Shown here: positions 7,577 through 16,469 of the stretch, piece by piece
How positions within the stretch are numbered: position 1 is the first letter of the stretch
How the letters are laid out: each line of letters starts with the position of its first letter
From: Anaerostipes butyraticus
GTDB lineage: Bacteria; Bacillota; Clostridia; Lachnospirales; Lachnospiraceae
Assembly (NCBI RefSeq): GCF_016586355.1
Contig: NZ_BLYI01000006.1
Location: forward strand, 1 to 64,000
Length of the DNA: 64,000 bases
Direction of reading: 5' to 3'
Notes under the pieces: generated by a model
What the model saw: the letters and a program-made list of their open reading frames with translations, nothing else
Database searches by the model: none
What the model was told of the DNA's origin: nothing
Made by a program: the position numbers and the translations under genes

Positions 7577-8966
7577 TACTCTGACAAGAAAGAAAGAAGA
7601 ATTTGTGCCGGTTCATCCCGGGAAAGTGGGAATGTACGTGTGCGGGCCGACTGTATACAATTATATCCATATTGGAAATGCGAGACCAATGATTATTTTT
7701 GATACAGTCCGCAGATATTTTGAATACAAAGGATATGATGTAAACTATGTTTCTAATTTTACCGATGTAGATGACAAGATTATCAAAAAGGCCAATGAGG
7801 AAGGCGTATCTGCTATGGAAATTGCAGAGCGTTATATCAAAGAATGCAAAAAAGATATGGAAGGGCTGAACATTAAACCAGCCACTCATCAGCCAAGAGC
7901 AACGGAAGAAATTGACGGAATGATTCGTATGATTCAGACTCTGATTGAAAAAGGACATGCGTATGAAGTAGACGGAACCGTTTATTTTAAGACCCGTTCT
8001 TTTAAAGATTATGGGAAATTATCTAAGAAAAATATTGATGATCTGGAAGCCGGACATCGGGAAATCAAAGTGACAGGAGAAGAAGGAAAGAAAGATCCTC
8101 TGGATTTCGTTTTATGGAAGCCGAAGAAAGAAGGAGAGATCGCCTGGGATTCTCCATGGGGAGAAGGACGTCCTGGATGGCATATTGAATGCTCTGAAAT
8201 GTCCAAGAAGTACATTGGAGATACTATTGATATCCATGCAGGGGGAGAAGACCTGATCTTTCCGCATCACGAAAATGAGATTGCCCAGAGTGAGGCATGC
8301 AACGATGAACCGTTTGCAAATTACTGGATGCATAATGGATTTTTGAATATTGATAATAAAAAAATGTCCAAATCCGCGGGAAACTTCTTTACAGTCCGGG
8401 AAATCAGTGAAAAATATCCTCTGCAGGTGATTCGATTCTTCATGCTGAGCGCTCACTACCGTACACCTCTTAATTTCAGTGATACTCTGGTGGAAAGTGC
8501 AAAAACAGGTCTTGAGAGAATACTGACAGCAGTGGATCTGTGCCGTGAAATGTCACAAAAAGACATGGGCAGAGAAATTTCTGAAGAAGAAAAGGGACAT
8601 CTGGAAGAAGTGAACCGGCTGGTGAAAAAATTTGAAGATGCCATGGAAGATGATTTTAATACAGCAGATGCGGTTTCTGCTATTTTTGAAATCGTCCGCG
8701 TATCCAATTCTACAGTTAAGGATGCCGGAGCAGCATATGCCGGAGAGGTATTAAAAGTATTTGAGACATTATGCGGGGTTCTTGGAATTGAGACAAAACG
8801 CAGGGAAGAGATCCTGGATAAGGAAATTGAAGCGCTGATCGAAGAAAGAAATCAGGCCAGAAAAGAGAAAAACTATGCCCGTGCAGACGAGATCCGTGAT
8901 CAGCTGCTGGAGCAGGGAATCATATTAAAAGATACCAGAGAAGGTGTAAAATGGAGCAGAGCGTAG
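7563..8966 (+). CDS. cysS: Cysteinyl-tRNA synthetase
   Basis: A class I enzyme charging tRNA-Cys, 467 residues, the usual length. The HIGH-type motif is HIGNARP (near residue 35), KMSKS is in [11 protein letters not shown], and zinc ligands are in CGPTVY, ECSEMS and FPHHENE. Start 7563 lies inside the end of cysE with GAAAGG upstream. Pairing of cysE and cysS behind a Cys T-box means cysteine supply and its use for translation are tuned together. Confidence 0.96.
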   Translation: MKIYNTLTRKKEEFVPVHPGKVGMYVCGPTVYNYIHIGNARPMIIFDTVRRYFEYKGYDVNYVSNFTDVDDKIIKKANEEGVSAMEIAERYIKECKKDMEGLNIKPATHQPRATEEIDGMIRMIQTLIEKGHAYEVDGTVYFKTRSFKDYGKLSKKNIDDLEAGHREIKVTGEEGKKDPLDFVLWKPKKEGEIAWDSPWGEGRPGWHIECSEMSKKYIGDTIDIHAGGEDLIFPHHENEIAQSEACNDEPFANYWMHNGFLNIDNKKMSKSAGNFFTVREISEKYPLQVIRFFMLSAHYRTPLNFSDTLVESAKTGLERILTAVDLCREMSQKDMGREISEEEKGHLEEVNRLVKKFEDAMEDDFNTADAVSAIFEIVRVSNSTVKDAGAAYAGEVLKVFETLCGVLGIETKRREEILDKEIEALIEERNQARKEKNYARADEIRDQLLEQGIILKDTREGVKWSRA

Positions 8967-9388
8967 TACAATATATAAAAAAGGAACTTAATCTGCCTGG
9001 ATTGGATCCGAAATCATATTCACCGCTGGGGCTTGCTTATATTGGAGACGCGGTGTATGAAATGGTAGTCCGCACGATCGTATTGTCAGAAGGAAATATG
9101 AGTGTAAACAAATATCATAAAAAATCAAGCAGTATGGTAAAAGCCGCTGCGCAGGCGGAAGTTTTTGAAAAGATAGAGCCTCTTTTGACGGAGACAGAAA
9201 TGGCTGTCTATAAAAGGGGAAGGAACGCCAAATCTGCAACGGTTGCAAAACACGCTACGGTTATCGATTATCGAAAGGCGACAGGAGTAGAAGCCCTGAT
9301 CGGTTATTTATATTTAAATGGAGAAATGGAGAGAGCCGTCCGTCTGATCGGAACGGGTCTTGGAGCAGGAGAAGACAATGAAACATAG
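8951..9388 (+). CDS. mrnC: Mini-ribonuclease III (23S rRNA maturation)
   Basis: A 145-residue RNase III catalytic domain without the double-stranded RNA-binding domain. The signature LAYIGDAVYEMVVR (residues 28-41) and EALIGYLYL (near 115) hold the acidic catalytic residues. In Bacillus the enzyme trims 23S rRNA ends. It overlaps cysS by 16 bases, in the same order as in Bacillus subtilis. Confidence 0.93.
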   Translation: MEQSVVQYIKKELNLPGLDPKSYSPLGLAYIGDAVYEMVVRTIVLSEGNMSVNKYHKKSSSMVKAAAQAEVFEKIEPLLTETEMAVYKRGRNAKSATVAKHATVIDYRKATGVEALIGYLYLNGEMERAVRLIGTGLGAGEDNET

Positions 9389-10118
9389 GGAAGATTTAAT
9401 AGCAGGCCGGAATGCGGTAATAGAAGCGCTCCGGGCGAAAAAACCAATCGATAAGATTTTTATTTTGGATGGATGCAAAGACGGTCCGATCCGCACGATC
9501 ATAAGAGAAGCAAAAAAGACGGATGCGATCCTGAAATTTGTTGATAAAGAACGCTTAAATCATCTGACCAGTGAGCAGCATCAGGGAGTTGTTGCCATGG
9601 CAGCGGCATATGAATACGCAGAGATTCAGGATATGTTTGATAAGGCAGAAGAAAAGGGAGAAGCTCCATTTTTCATTCTGCTGGATGGAATTGAAGATCC
9701 TCACAATCTGGGAGCAATTATCCGGACAGCGAATCTTGCAGGCGCTCATGGAGTTATCATTCCGAAAAACCGTGCGGCAGGACTGACTCCTACGGTGGCG
9801 AAGACGTCTGCCGGAGCCATTCATTATACACCGGTGGCAAAAGTAACGAATCTTGCCAGAACCATGGAAGAACTGAAGGAAAAAGGCATGTGGTTTGTCT
9901 GTGCGGATATGGATGGAGAAGTGATGTACGATCAGAATCTTACAGGATCCATTGGTCTGGTGATAGGAAACGAAGGAACGGGCGTAAGCCGTCTGGTAAA
10001 AGAACATTGCGATTTTACTGCGTCAATTCCTATGAAAGGGGATATCGATTCGCTGAATGCCTCAGTTGCGGCAGGAGTGCTTGCGTTTGAGATTGTAAGA
10101 CAGCGGATGAAAAAATAG
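9378..10118 (+). CDS. rlmB: 23S rRNA 2'-O-methyltransferase, TrmH/RlmB family
   Basis: A 246-residue SPOUT methyltransferase using S-adenosylmethionine. It has the N-terminal substrate-binding domain with AGRNAVIEAL, then motif 1 DPHNLGAIIRTA, motif 2 IGNEGTGVS and motif 3 IPMKGDIDSLNASVAA. By family it methylates a 23S rRNA guanosine. ATG 9378 has AGGAGAAG upstream and overlaps mrnC by 11 bases. Gene position between mrnC and sigH matches Bacillus yacO. Confidence 0.92.
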   Translation: MKHREDLIAGRNAVIEALRAKKPIDKIFILDGCKDGPIRTIIREAKKTDAILKFVDKERLNHLTSEQHQGVVAMAAAYEYAEIQDMFDKAEEKGEAPFFILLDGIEDPHNLGAIIRTANLAGAHGVIIPKNRAAGLTPTVAKTSAGAIHYTPVAKVTNLARTMEELKEKGMWFVCADMDGEVMYDQNLTGSIGLVIGNEGTGVSRLVKEHCDFTASIPMKGDIDSLNASVAAGVLAFEIVRQRMKK

Positions 10119-10123
10119 AACAT

Positions 10124-10720
10124 ATGAGCAGAAAAAAAGAATGCTCCGATCGTTGTCTCCTTCGGCGGATCCGCCAGGGAGACGATGATGCCATGGAGAA
10201 ACTTCTGGAAAAGTACCGGGGACTGGTTCGCACAGAAGCCAGAAAATTTTTTCTGGCCGGAGGTGATGAAGAAGATTTGATTCAGGAAGGAATGATCGGT
10301 CTTTTTAAGGCAATACAAAGTTATCGGGAAGAAGAAGACACTGCTTTTTCAACTTTTGCGGTATTGTGTGTCCGGCGTCAGATTTATACAACGGTAACTG
10401 CCTCCAATCGAAAAAAACACAGTCCTTTGAATCATTATATTTCGATTTTTGGTGAAACGGGAGACAGAGAAACAGAGAATTTAAACAGCGCTCTTGGAGA
10501 TCCGGTTGAAAATCCGGAGGAGCTGATGCTCCAGAAAGAAGCAATCCAGGATTACTACAGAGAAATGGATCAGAAGCTGAGCAGATTTGAAAAACAGGTG
10601 ATGGAACAATATCTGAAAGGAGAGGACTATACAGAGATTGCGGGGAAACTGGGAAAGACAAATAAGTCGATCGATAATGCAATTCAGAGAATCCGCAGAA
10701 AATTAAGTCAGGATTCCTGA
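10124..10720 (+). CDS. sigH: RNA polymerase sigma-H-type factor
   Basis: A 198-residue sigma-70 family protein with region 2 (EDLIQEGMIGLFKAIQSY, near 50-67), and region 4 at the end (YTEIAGKLGKTNKSIDNAIQRIRRKL). Length and position after cysE-cysS-mrnC-rlmB identify it as SigH, the early stationary-phase/sporulation sigma. Unlike Bacillus, no yacP (rae1) gene lies between rlmB and sigH. No clear ribosome site precedes the ATG, five bases after rlmB, so translation is probably coupled. Confidence 0.88.
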   Translation: MSRKKECSDRCLLRRIRQGDDDAMEKLLEKYRGLVRTEARKFFLAGGDEEDLIQEGMIGLFKAIQSYREEEDTAFSTFAVLCVRRQIYTTVTASNRKKHSPLNHYISIFGETGDRETENLNSALGDPVENPEELMLQKEAIQDYYREMDQKLSRFEKQVMEQYLKGEDYTEIAGKLGKTNKSIDNAIQRIRRKLSQDS

Positions 10721-10740
10721 AGAAAGAAAGGCGGGATCGT

Positions 10741-11451
10741 ATGGAAAATATTTATGTTATATCTGATCTGCATGGTCAGGGGAAAGCTTTTTTCCGGATG
10801 CTGAAAAAAATAAAGTTTTCGGAGGCGGATATCATGTACATTTTAGGGGATGTGATCGACCGCGGTCCGGATGGAATTTCCCTGCTTGAATATATCCGCA
10901 GGCAGCCCAATATGAAAATGATCATGGGAAATCATGAGGATATGATGCTGAAATCAACCAGATACCCAGCGGAAGAGATGTGGATCGGCACATGGATGTT
11001 TAATGGAGGCGGAACGACTCTTAACAGCCTCCGAAGTTTGTCCAGAGAAGACCGCCTTGCGTGTCTGGATTACGTTCGAAATCTGCCTTTGTACCGCGTA
11101 GTTTCTGTAGGGGGTATAGACTATCTTCTGATTCATGCAGGCCTTTCTGTAAAAGAAGGAACCATGGAAGAAAACTGCCGTGATATTGATGAAGAAGAAG
11201 CATTATGGATCCGGGCGGAATTTTTTAATTCTCCGGTGGTTCCGCCGTATTATATTATTTTTGGTCATACTCCGACCGGGGCAATGCTTCGGTATGCGGA
11301 TACTCTTCCGGCGGATCAGAGGGAAAGATGCAGCAGATTTCAGATGGCTTTCTGGAACCACAGAATCGGAATTGACTGTGGAGCGGCTTATGGAAAGAAT
11401 CTGGGCTGCCTGCGATTAAACGATTTTAAAGAATTTTATGTAAAAATCTGA
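10741..11451 (+). CDS. Calcineurin-like Ser/Thr phosphatase family protein
   Basis: A 236-residue PPP-type metallophosphoesterase with all metal motifs in order: DLHGQ (9-13), GDVIDRGPD (38-46), GNHEDM, HAGLS and FGHTP. Related bacterial proteins dephosphorylate phosphoproteins or cleave Ap4A; the substrate here is unknown. It follows sigH by 20 bases with AAAGG upstream, so it may be the last gene of the operon. Confidence 0.82.
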   Translation: MENIYVISDLHGQGKAFFRMLKKIKFSEADIMYILGDVIDRGPDGISLLEYIRRQPNMKMIMGNHEDMMLKSTRYPAEEMWIGTWMFNGGGTTLNSLRSLSREDRLACLDYVRNLPLYRVVSVGGIDYLLIHAGLSVKEGTMEENCRDIDEEEALWIRAEFFNSPVVPPYYIIFGHTPTGAMLRYADTLPADQRERCSRFQMAFWNHRIGIDCGAAYGKNLGCLRLNDFKEFYVKI

Positions 11452-11471
11452 GAGTTTTCAGAGAAAAAGAT

Positions 11472-11512
11472 AAAACCGAGTGATTTCCATACGAGAATCG
11501 CTCGGTTTTTGT
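11472..11512 (+). terminator. Terminator of the cysE-sigH operon
   Basis: Stem AAAACCGAGTGATT (11472-11485) with its complement at 11496-11509 (one G-C/T-G wobble), then T-rich sequence. The stretch 11513-11646 after it holds no gene that I can see. Confidence 0.85.
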
Positions 11513-11646
11513 CTGACAAAAATAAAAAATAATTACCTGTGGAATACCTCAATATTATAAAAAGGTAATCACAAGTAATCATCTTAAATTGCATCTGGTA
11601 TCTCGGAAAATGGCTTAAATACGTCATTTTCAAGCGTTTTTAAAAA

Positions 11647-11719
11647 AGCTGCTGACGGGAGTTGAACCCGTGACCTCCTCACTACCAATGAGGTGCGCTA
11701 CCTCCTGTGCCACAGCAGC
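11647..11719 (-). tRNA. tRNA-Thr (GGT)
   Basis: On the minus strand the acceptor GCTGCTG pairs with CAGCAGC. The anticodon stem CCTCA/TGAGG holds loop TTGGTAG, anticodon GGT. Discriminator T, no CCA encoded. It is a lone tRNA gene, divergent from the ABC importer operon. Confidence 0.94.
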
Positions 11720-11817
11720 AAGACCGTTATTTACTTTACCATGAGAAGCTCTGTATGTCAACTGTTTTTTATGAAAAATACAGGATATTTTAAACCAGTA
11801 TTTTCTGTGAAGATGCC

Positions 11818-11847
11818 TTGACACTCTGTATAGCAGGGTGTTATAAT
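11818..11847 (+). promoter_or_regulatory. Promoter of the ABC importer operon
   Basis: TTGACA (11818-11823), 18-base spacer, TATAAT (11842-11847), about 50 bases before the lipoprotein start. I see no T-box or other leader RNA. Confidence 0.7.
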
Positions 11848-11896
11848 TTAGCACATAAAAGCGTTGAAGCATTAACGTGTAAGAGGAGGAAAAGTT

Positions 11897-12901
11897 ATGA
11901 GATTGAAGAAGTTGGCAGCGATCGGACTGGCTGCGATAATGGCTGCATCCACACTGACAGGGTGTTCCGGGGGAGATGACAGCGCAGATGGGAAAAAGAA
12001 GATAGGAGTTGTTCAGCTTGTTGAACATGACGCGCTGGATTCTGCATATAAAGGATTCAAAGACGGACTGGAAGAAGCAGGATATAAAGATGGGGATAAT
12101 ATCGAAATTGAATATAAAAACGCTCAGAATGAGCAGTCAAACTGTCAGACGATTGCTCAGCAGTTTGTGACAGATAAATGCGATCTGGTTCTTGCGATTG
12201 CAACGCCGGCAGCGCAGGCGATGGCCAATGAGTCAAAGGATATTCCGATTCTTGTGACTGCGGTAACGGATCCGGCAGATGCAAAGCTGGTAAAATCCAA
12301 CGAGAAGCCGGGGACCAATGTATCAGGAACTTCTGATCTGACTCCGGTAGCGAAGCAGATGAATCTATTAAAAGAACTGGTTCCGGATGCCAAGAAGGTT
12401 GCGATGCTTTATTGTTCTGCAGAGGCTAACTCAAAATTCCAGGTAGATCTGGCGAAAAAAGCAGCGAAGAAACTCGGTCTGGATACAGTTGATGCAACTG
12501 TCTCTGAGTCAAGTGAGATCCGCCAGGTTGTAGAATCCCTGAAAGGAAAAGTAGATGCGATCTATTCACCGACAGACAACATGATCGCGGCAGGAATCAA
12601 TACGGTGTCCATGGTAGCCAATGAGGCAAAGCTTCCATTGATCGTTGGAGAAGAAGGTATGTGCCAGGGCGGCGGACTTGCTACATACGGAATCAACTAT
12701 TATAAATTAGGAAAACAGACGGCAGCACAGGCGGTGAAGATTCTGAAAGGGGAGGCAGAACCGAAAGATATGCCGATCGAATATCAGGAAAATGCGGATC
12801 TTATCATCAACGAAGATACGGCAAAAGAACTGGGAATCACAATTCCGGACAATCTTAAAAAAGAAGCCAAGATGGTAACGACCCAGAAGACAGCAGAATA
12901 A
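11897..12901 (+). CDS. ABC importer substrate-binding lipoprotein (TrpX-like)
   Basis: The 334-residue protein has a signal peptide with lipobox LTGC (Cys23), so it is anchored outside the membrane. The rest is the two-lobed periplasmic-binding fold of the DUF534/ABC_sub_bind family (KKIGVVQLVEHDALD, ILVTAVTDPADAKLV, YSPTDNMIAAGI). Members paired with a LivH-type permease, as here, include the TrpXYZ tryptophan importers. Without a Trp T-box the substrate remains open; metY downstream may hint at sulfur amino acids. Ribosome site AGAGGAGG. Confidence 0.85.
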   Translation: MRLKKLAAIGLAAIMAASTLTGCSGGDDSADGKKKIGVVQLVEHDALDSAYKGFKDGLEEAGYKDGDNIEIEYKNAQNEQSNCQTIAQQFVTDKCDLVLAIATPAAQAMANESKDIPILVTAVTDPADAKLVKSNEKPGTNVSGTSDLTPVAKQMNLLKELVPDAKKVAMLYCSAEANSKFQVDLAKKAAKKLGLDTVDATVSESSEIRQVVESLKGKVDAIYSPTDNMIAAGINTVSMVANEAKLPLIVGEEGMCQGGGLATYGINYYKLGKQTAAQAVKILKGEAEPKDMPIEYQENADLIINEDTAKELGITIPDNLKKEAKMVTTQKTAE

Positions 12902-12930
12902 GCAGTAAGAATATAAATGAATGATGAAGA

Positions 12931-12965
12931 AAGTGTCTTCTTATTTATTAAGAAGACACTTTTAT
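12931..12965 (+). terminator. Hairpin between binding-protein and permease genes
   Basis: Perfect 12-bp stem AAGTGTCTTCTT/AAGAAGACACTT with a 7-base loop and a short TTT-A-T tail. The weak T run suggests partial termination, or mRNA protection, giving more binding protein than permease. Confidence 0.6.
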
Positions 12966-12989
12966 GTTCGTTAAAAATGAGGTGGAAAT

Positions 12990-13883
12990 ATGACTTTAAT
13001 AACAAATCTTTACAGTGCGCTTGCCCAGGGAACACTGTGGGGAATTATGGCACTGGGCGTATATATTACATTTAGGATTCTGGATATCGCGGATCTTTCC
13101 TGCGATGGAACATTCGCTTTGGGAGGATGTATCAGCGCAGTATTTATTACAAGAGGAGTCGATCCGTTTCTGACACTTTTAATGGCGCTGGCAGCAGGTA
13201 TGATTGCCGGAGCCGTGACAGGAATTCTGCATACGAGGCTTATGATTCCGGCGATTCTGGCAGGTATCCTGACAATGATCGCATTATGGTCTGTGAACAT
13301 CAGGATCATGGGAGGGCCAAACATTTCTCTTCTGGGAGAAGATACGGTATTTACCAAGATGATTTATTCTCTTGGGCTGGATCAGACGCTGGCAACTTTA
13401 GTGGTTGGTCTGGTGATTGGAATCATCGTGATTGCAGCTTTGTACTGGTTTTTTGGAACAGAAATCGGAAGTGCTGTCCGCGCTACCGGAAATAATGAGT
13501 TTATGGTAAGAGCCCTGGGAGGAAATACAGACACTGCCAAAGTGCTGGGACTGGTCATTTCAAATGGACTGATCTCACTTTCCGGAGCTTTGGTTGCGCA
13601 GAATCAGGGATATGGAGATATTAAAATGGGAACAGGATCAATTGTAATCGGTCTGGCTTCCATTGTTATAGGTGAAGTGATTTTCGGAAAGCGGTTTAAT
13701 TTCGCATATATCCTTGCATCTTTGATCGGTGGTTCTATTGTATACCGCATGATCATATCTTTAGTGCTCCATTTCGGATTAAGCACAGACGATATGAAAC
13801 TGTTCACAGCAATCATCGTGGCAATCGCACTGGGAATTCCGGCGCTGAAAGCAAAGTATTCCCAGAGAAGGACACCGGCGTAG
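12990..13883 (+). CDS. ABC importer permease, LivH family
   Basis: A 297-residue inner-membrane protein with about eight to nine helices. The ALGVYITFRILDIADLSCDGTFALG segment near the N-terminus and GNNEFMVRALGGN cytoplasmic loop are typical of branched-chain amino-acid type permeases. With a single permease gene it must act as a homodimer. Ribosome site GAGGTGG precedes the ATG, which follows the intergenic hairpin. Confidence 0.88.
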   Translation: MTLITNLYSALAQGTLWGIMALGVYITFRILDIADLSCDGTFALGGCISAVFITRGVDPFLTLLMALAAGMIAGAVTGILHTRLMIPAILAGILTMIALWSVNIRIMGGPNISLLGEDTVFTKMIYSLGLDQTLATLVVGLVIGIIVIAALYWFFGTEIGSAVRATGNNEFMVRALGGNTDTAKVLGLVISNGLISLSGALVAQNQGYGDIKMGTGSIVIGLASIVIGEVIFGKRFNFAYILASLIGGSIVYRMIISLVLHFGLSTDDMKLFTAIIVAIALGIPALKAKYSQRRTPA

Positions 13884-13899
13884 AAAGGGGAATCAGGAA

Positions 13900-14694
13900 A
13901 TGTTAGAGATTAAAAATGTTCATAAAACATTCAATAAAGGAACCATTAATGAGAAAAAAGCATTAAATGGAGTAGACTTGAAGCTGCAGCCGGGCGATTT
14001 TGTTACGGTAATCGGCGGAAACGGTGCGGGAAAATCCACGATGCTTAATATGATTGCCGGAGTGTATCCGATCGATCAGGGAACGATCCTGCTGGATGGA
14101 AAAGATATTTCAGATCTGCCGGAATATAAAAGAGCGTATATGCTGGGACGTGTATTTCAGGATCCGATGATGGGAACTGCAGCAGGTATGGAAATTCAGG
14201 AAAATATGGCAATGGCATATCGAAGAGGGAAAAGAAGAGGCTTAAGCTGGGGCATTACAAAGAAAGAGAAGAAGATGTTCAAGGAGAAACTGGCAACGCT
14301 GGATCTGGGACTGGAAGAGCGCATGACCTCAAAAGTAGGTCTGCTTTCCGGAGGGCAGAGACAGGCGCTGACGCTGCTGATGGCAACGTTGAAAAAGCCG
14401 AGCCTGCTCCTTCTGGATGAGCATACAGCAGCGCTGGACCCTAAAACAGCAAAGAAAGTTTTGGATCTTACAGAGAAGATTGTTGCCAAAGACAACTTGA
14501 CAACATTGATGGTAACACATAATATGAAAGATGCAATTAATATCGGAAATCGTCTGATTATGATGAATGAAGGCCGGGTCATCTATGATGTTTCCGGACA
14601 GGAGAAGAAGAATCTGAAGGTTCCGGATCTCCTGAAGAAATTCGAAGAAGTCAGCGGTGAAGATTTTGCAAATGACAGGATGTTATTATCATAA
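13900..14694 (+). CDS. ABC importer ATPase subunit
   Basis: A 264-residue ATPase with Walker A GGNGAGKST (near 40-48), Q-loop VFQDP, signature LSGGQRQ and Walker B LLLLDEHTAALDP, where a histidine follows the DE pair as in several LivG/TrpY-like ATPases. It drives uptake with the upstream permease and lipoprotein, 16 bases after the permease gene. Confidence 0.92.
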   Translation: MLEIKNVHKTFNKGTINEKKALNGVDLKLQPGDFVTVIGGNGAGKSTMLNMIAGVYPIDQGTILLDGKDISDLPEYKRAYMLGRVFQDPMMGTAAGMEIQENMAMAYRRGKRRGLSWGITKKEKKMFKEKLATLDLGLEERMTSKVGLLSGGQRQALTLLMATLKKPSLLLLDEHTAALDPKTAKKVLDLTEKIVAKDNLTTLMVTHNMKDAINIGNRLIMMNEGRVIYDVSGQEKKNLKVPDLLKKFEEVSGEDFANDRMLLS

Positions 14695-14714
14695 TAAAAG
14701 AAAAGAGGTAGACA

Positions 14715-15995
14715 ATGAGCGACTTTAGAATGGAAACAAAATGTGTCCAGTCAGGATGGACGCCAAAGAAAGGGGAACCAAGAGTTCTGCCGATTTATCA
14801 GAGTACTACTTTCAAGTATGATACCAGCGATCAGATGGGAAGACTGTTTGATCTGGAAGACAGCGGATATTTTTATACGAGACTCCAGAATCCGACCAAT
14901 GACGCGGTTGCTGCAAAAATTTGCGATATGGAAGGCGGTGTGGCAGCGATGCTTACATCTTCCGGACAGGCAGCGAATTTTTATGCGATCATGAACATTT
15001 GTGAAGCTGGTGATCATATTGTATGTTCTTCTGCTCTTTATGGAGGAACTTACAACTTATTTGCTCATACAATCCGTAAAATGGGAGTTGACGCAACTTT
15101 TGTAGAGCCGGATGTAAGCGAAGAAGAATTAAATAAAGCTTTTCAGGAAAATACAAAAGCGGTATTTGGAGAGACAATTTCAAACCCGTCTCTGGATGTA
15201 CTGGATTTTGATAAATTTGTAAAGGCTGCGCATGATCATGGAGTACCAATGATCGTTGACAATACATTCGCGACTCCGATTAACTGCCGTCCATTTGAGT
15301 GGGGTGTTGATATCGTGACACATTCTACAACAAAGTACATGGATGGTCATGCTACCTGTGTTGGAGGAGCAATTGTAGACAGTGGAAATTTCGACTGGGA
15401 AGCACAGGGAGATAAGTTCGCCTGCCTGACACAGCCGGATGAGACATATCATGGAATTATTTATACACAGAAGTTCGGAAAAGCAGCGTATATTACAAAA
15501 GCAACTGCGCAGCTGATGCGTGATCTGGGATCTATCCAGTCTCCGGAAAATGCCTTCCTTCTGAATATCGGACTTGAGACTCTTCATCTCCGTATGGCAC
15601 GGCACTGTGAGAATGCGCTGAAAGTGGCAAAATTCCTTCAGGGTCACGAAAAAGTTGCATGGGTGCATTCCCCGGCTTTAGAGGGAGATAAAAACTATGA
15701 ACTGGCGCAGAAATATCTTCCGAACGGTACCTGTGGAGTTATCACATTTGGATTGAAAGGCGGAAGAGACGCATCCATCAAGATGATGGACAGCCTGAAG
15801 CTGATCGCAATCGTAACACATGTAGCTGATGCAAGAAGCTGCGTGCTTCATCCGGCAAGTCATACACATCGTCAGATGAACGATCAGGAATTGATGGAAG
15901 CAGGCGTTCAGCCTGATCTGATTCGTTTCAGTGTCGGAATTGAAAATGCAGAAGATATTATTGATGATTTGAAGCAGGCTTTGGAGAATATATAA
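14715..15995 (+). CDS. metY: O-acetylhomoserine sulfhydrylase, PLP enzyme
   Basis: This 426-residue enzyme of the Cys/Met metabolism family joins O-acetylhomoserine with sulfide or methanethiol to give homocysteine or methionine. The PLP lysine is in HSTTKYMDGH (near 205), and the phosphate-cup and aspartate motifs are SSGQAANF and IVDNTFATP. Length fits MetY rather than the shorter cystathionine enzymes. It lies 20 bases after the ABC ATPase gene with AGAGGT upstream and is likely co-transcribed. Confidence 0.9.
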   Translation: MSDFRMETKCVQSGWTPKKGEPRVLPIYQSTTFKYDTSDQMGRLFDLEDSGYFYTRLQNPTNDAVAAKICDMEGGVAAMLTSSGQAANFYAIMNICEAGDHIVCSSALYGGTYNLFAHTIRKMGVDATFVEPDVSEEELNKAFQENTKAVFGETISNPSLDVLDFDKFVKAAHDHGVPMIVDNTFATPINCRPFEWGVDIVTHSTTKYMDGHATCVGGAIVDSGNFDWEAQGDKFACLTQPDETYHGIIYTQKFGKAAYITKATAQLMRDLGSIQSPENAFLLNIGLETLHLRMARHCENALKVAKFLQGHEKVAWVHSPALEGDKNYELAQKYLPNGTCGVITFGLKGGRDASIKMMDSLKLIAIVTHVADARSCVLHPASHTHRQMNDQELMEAGVQPDLIRFSVGIENAEDIIDDLKQALENI

Positions 15996-16022
15996 AAAAA
16001 TAAATAAAATGCAAAAAAAAGC

Positions 16023-16050
16023 TTGACTTTTTTCGAAAAATAAGGATAAT
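16023..16050 (+). promoter_or_regulatory. Promoter of tRNA-Glu
   Basis: TTGACT (16023-16028), 16-base spacer, GATAAT (16045-16050), 41 bases before the tRNA. Confidence 0.6.
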
Positions 16051-16051
16051 A

Positions 16052-16082
16052 GATAGAGGTGGCTGGAACAGCCGCCTCTATC
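16052..16082 (+). other. Strong hairpin in the tRNA-Glu leader
   Basis: GATAGAGGTGGCTG (16052-16065) pairs over 14 bp, one of them T-G, with 16069-16082 around a GAA loop. No T run follows on the plus strand, so it is not a standard terminator. It begins at the expected transcription start and ends nine bases before the tRNA: a processing signal or a metY transcript end are possible. Confidence 0.6.
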
Positions 16083-16091
16083 AAATAAAAA

Positions 16092-16163
16092 GGCTCCATG
16101 GTCAAGCGGTTAAGACGCGACCCTCTCAAGGTCGAATCACGGGTTCGATTCCCGTTGGAGTCA
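16092..16163 (+). tRNA. tRNA-Glu (CTC)
   Basis: Acceptor GGCTCCA/TGGAGTC, anticodon stem CGACC/GGTCG with loop CTCTCAA, anticodon CTC. Discriminator A, no encoded CCA. The 3' end is also the end of a decayed integrase reading frame on the other strand. Confidence 0.93.
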
Positions 16164-16330
16164 TCCGAAAACCTGCGTATTTACGTGGGTTTTTTCTTTT
16201 CTGTTTTGCATTTGTGCTGCATTTATCTCTATAGCATCATCCACTCGTTCCTTTTCATCTGAAAAAGTCTGCTGATAAACGTTTTCATGATCTTGTCTGA
16301 CTTCCATCCCCACGTTACTGGGCATATTTG
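16161..16330 (-). pseudogene. Probable tyrosine-integrase C-terminal remnant
   Basis: Read on the minus strand, about 55 codons run without a stop and include SNVGMEVRQDHENVYQQTF followed by a charged helix. This resembles the GHSNVGMTLDTYSHV end of phage-type integrases, with the histidine and catalytic tyrosine lost. The stop codon is formed by the last three bases of tRNA-Glu, the usual layout where an element integrated at a tRNA 3' end. No start, no upstream homology: a relic, called on pattern only. Confidence 0.4.
16170..16200 (+). terminator. Terminator of tRNA-Glu
   Basis: AACCTGCGT (16170-16178) pairs with ACGTGGGTT (16183-16191) using two wobble pairs, then a run of T with one C. 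Confidence 0.75.
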
Positions 16331-16469
16331 CCCGGGATCCTGAGCAAAGCCATAAAATATTTCACATGGCTTATGAAATATTTTACTTTCGAAATTATTT
16401 TCAAACCTGTATAATATGGATGGACAGAAAAGAAGACAGAGAATTTGATTTAGAAAGGAAAGCAAACCT

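Noticed and set aside
11850-11896. T-box expected before a TrpXYZ-like importer
   Set aside because: Only about 50 bases of leader and no GGTGGNACCGCG core; absent.
15180-15668. 162-codon minus-strand frame
   Set aside because: Antisense to metY, no ribosome site and no recognisable motif.
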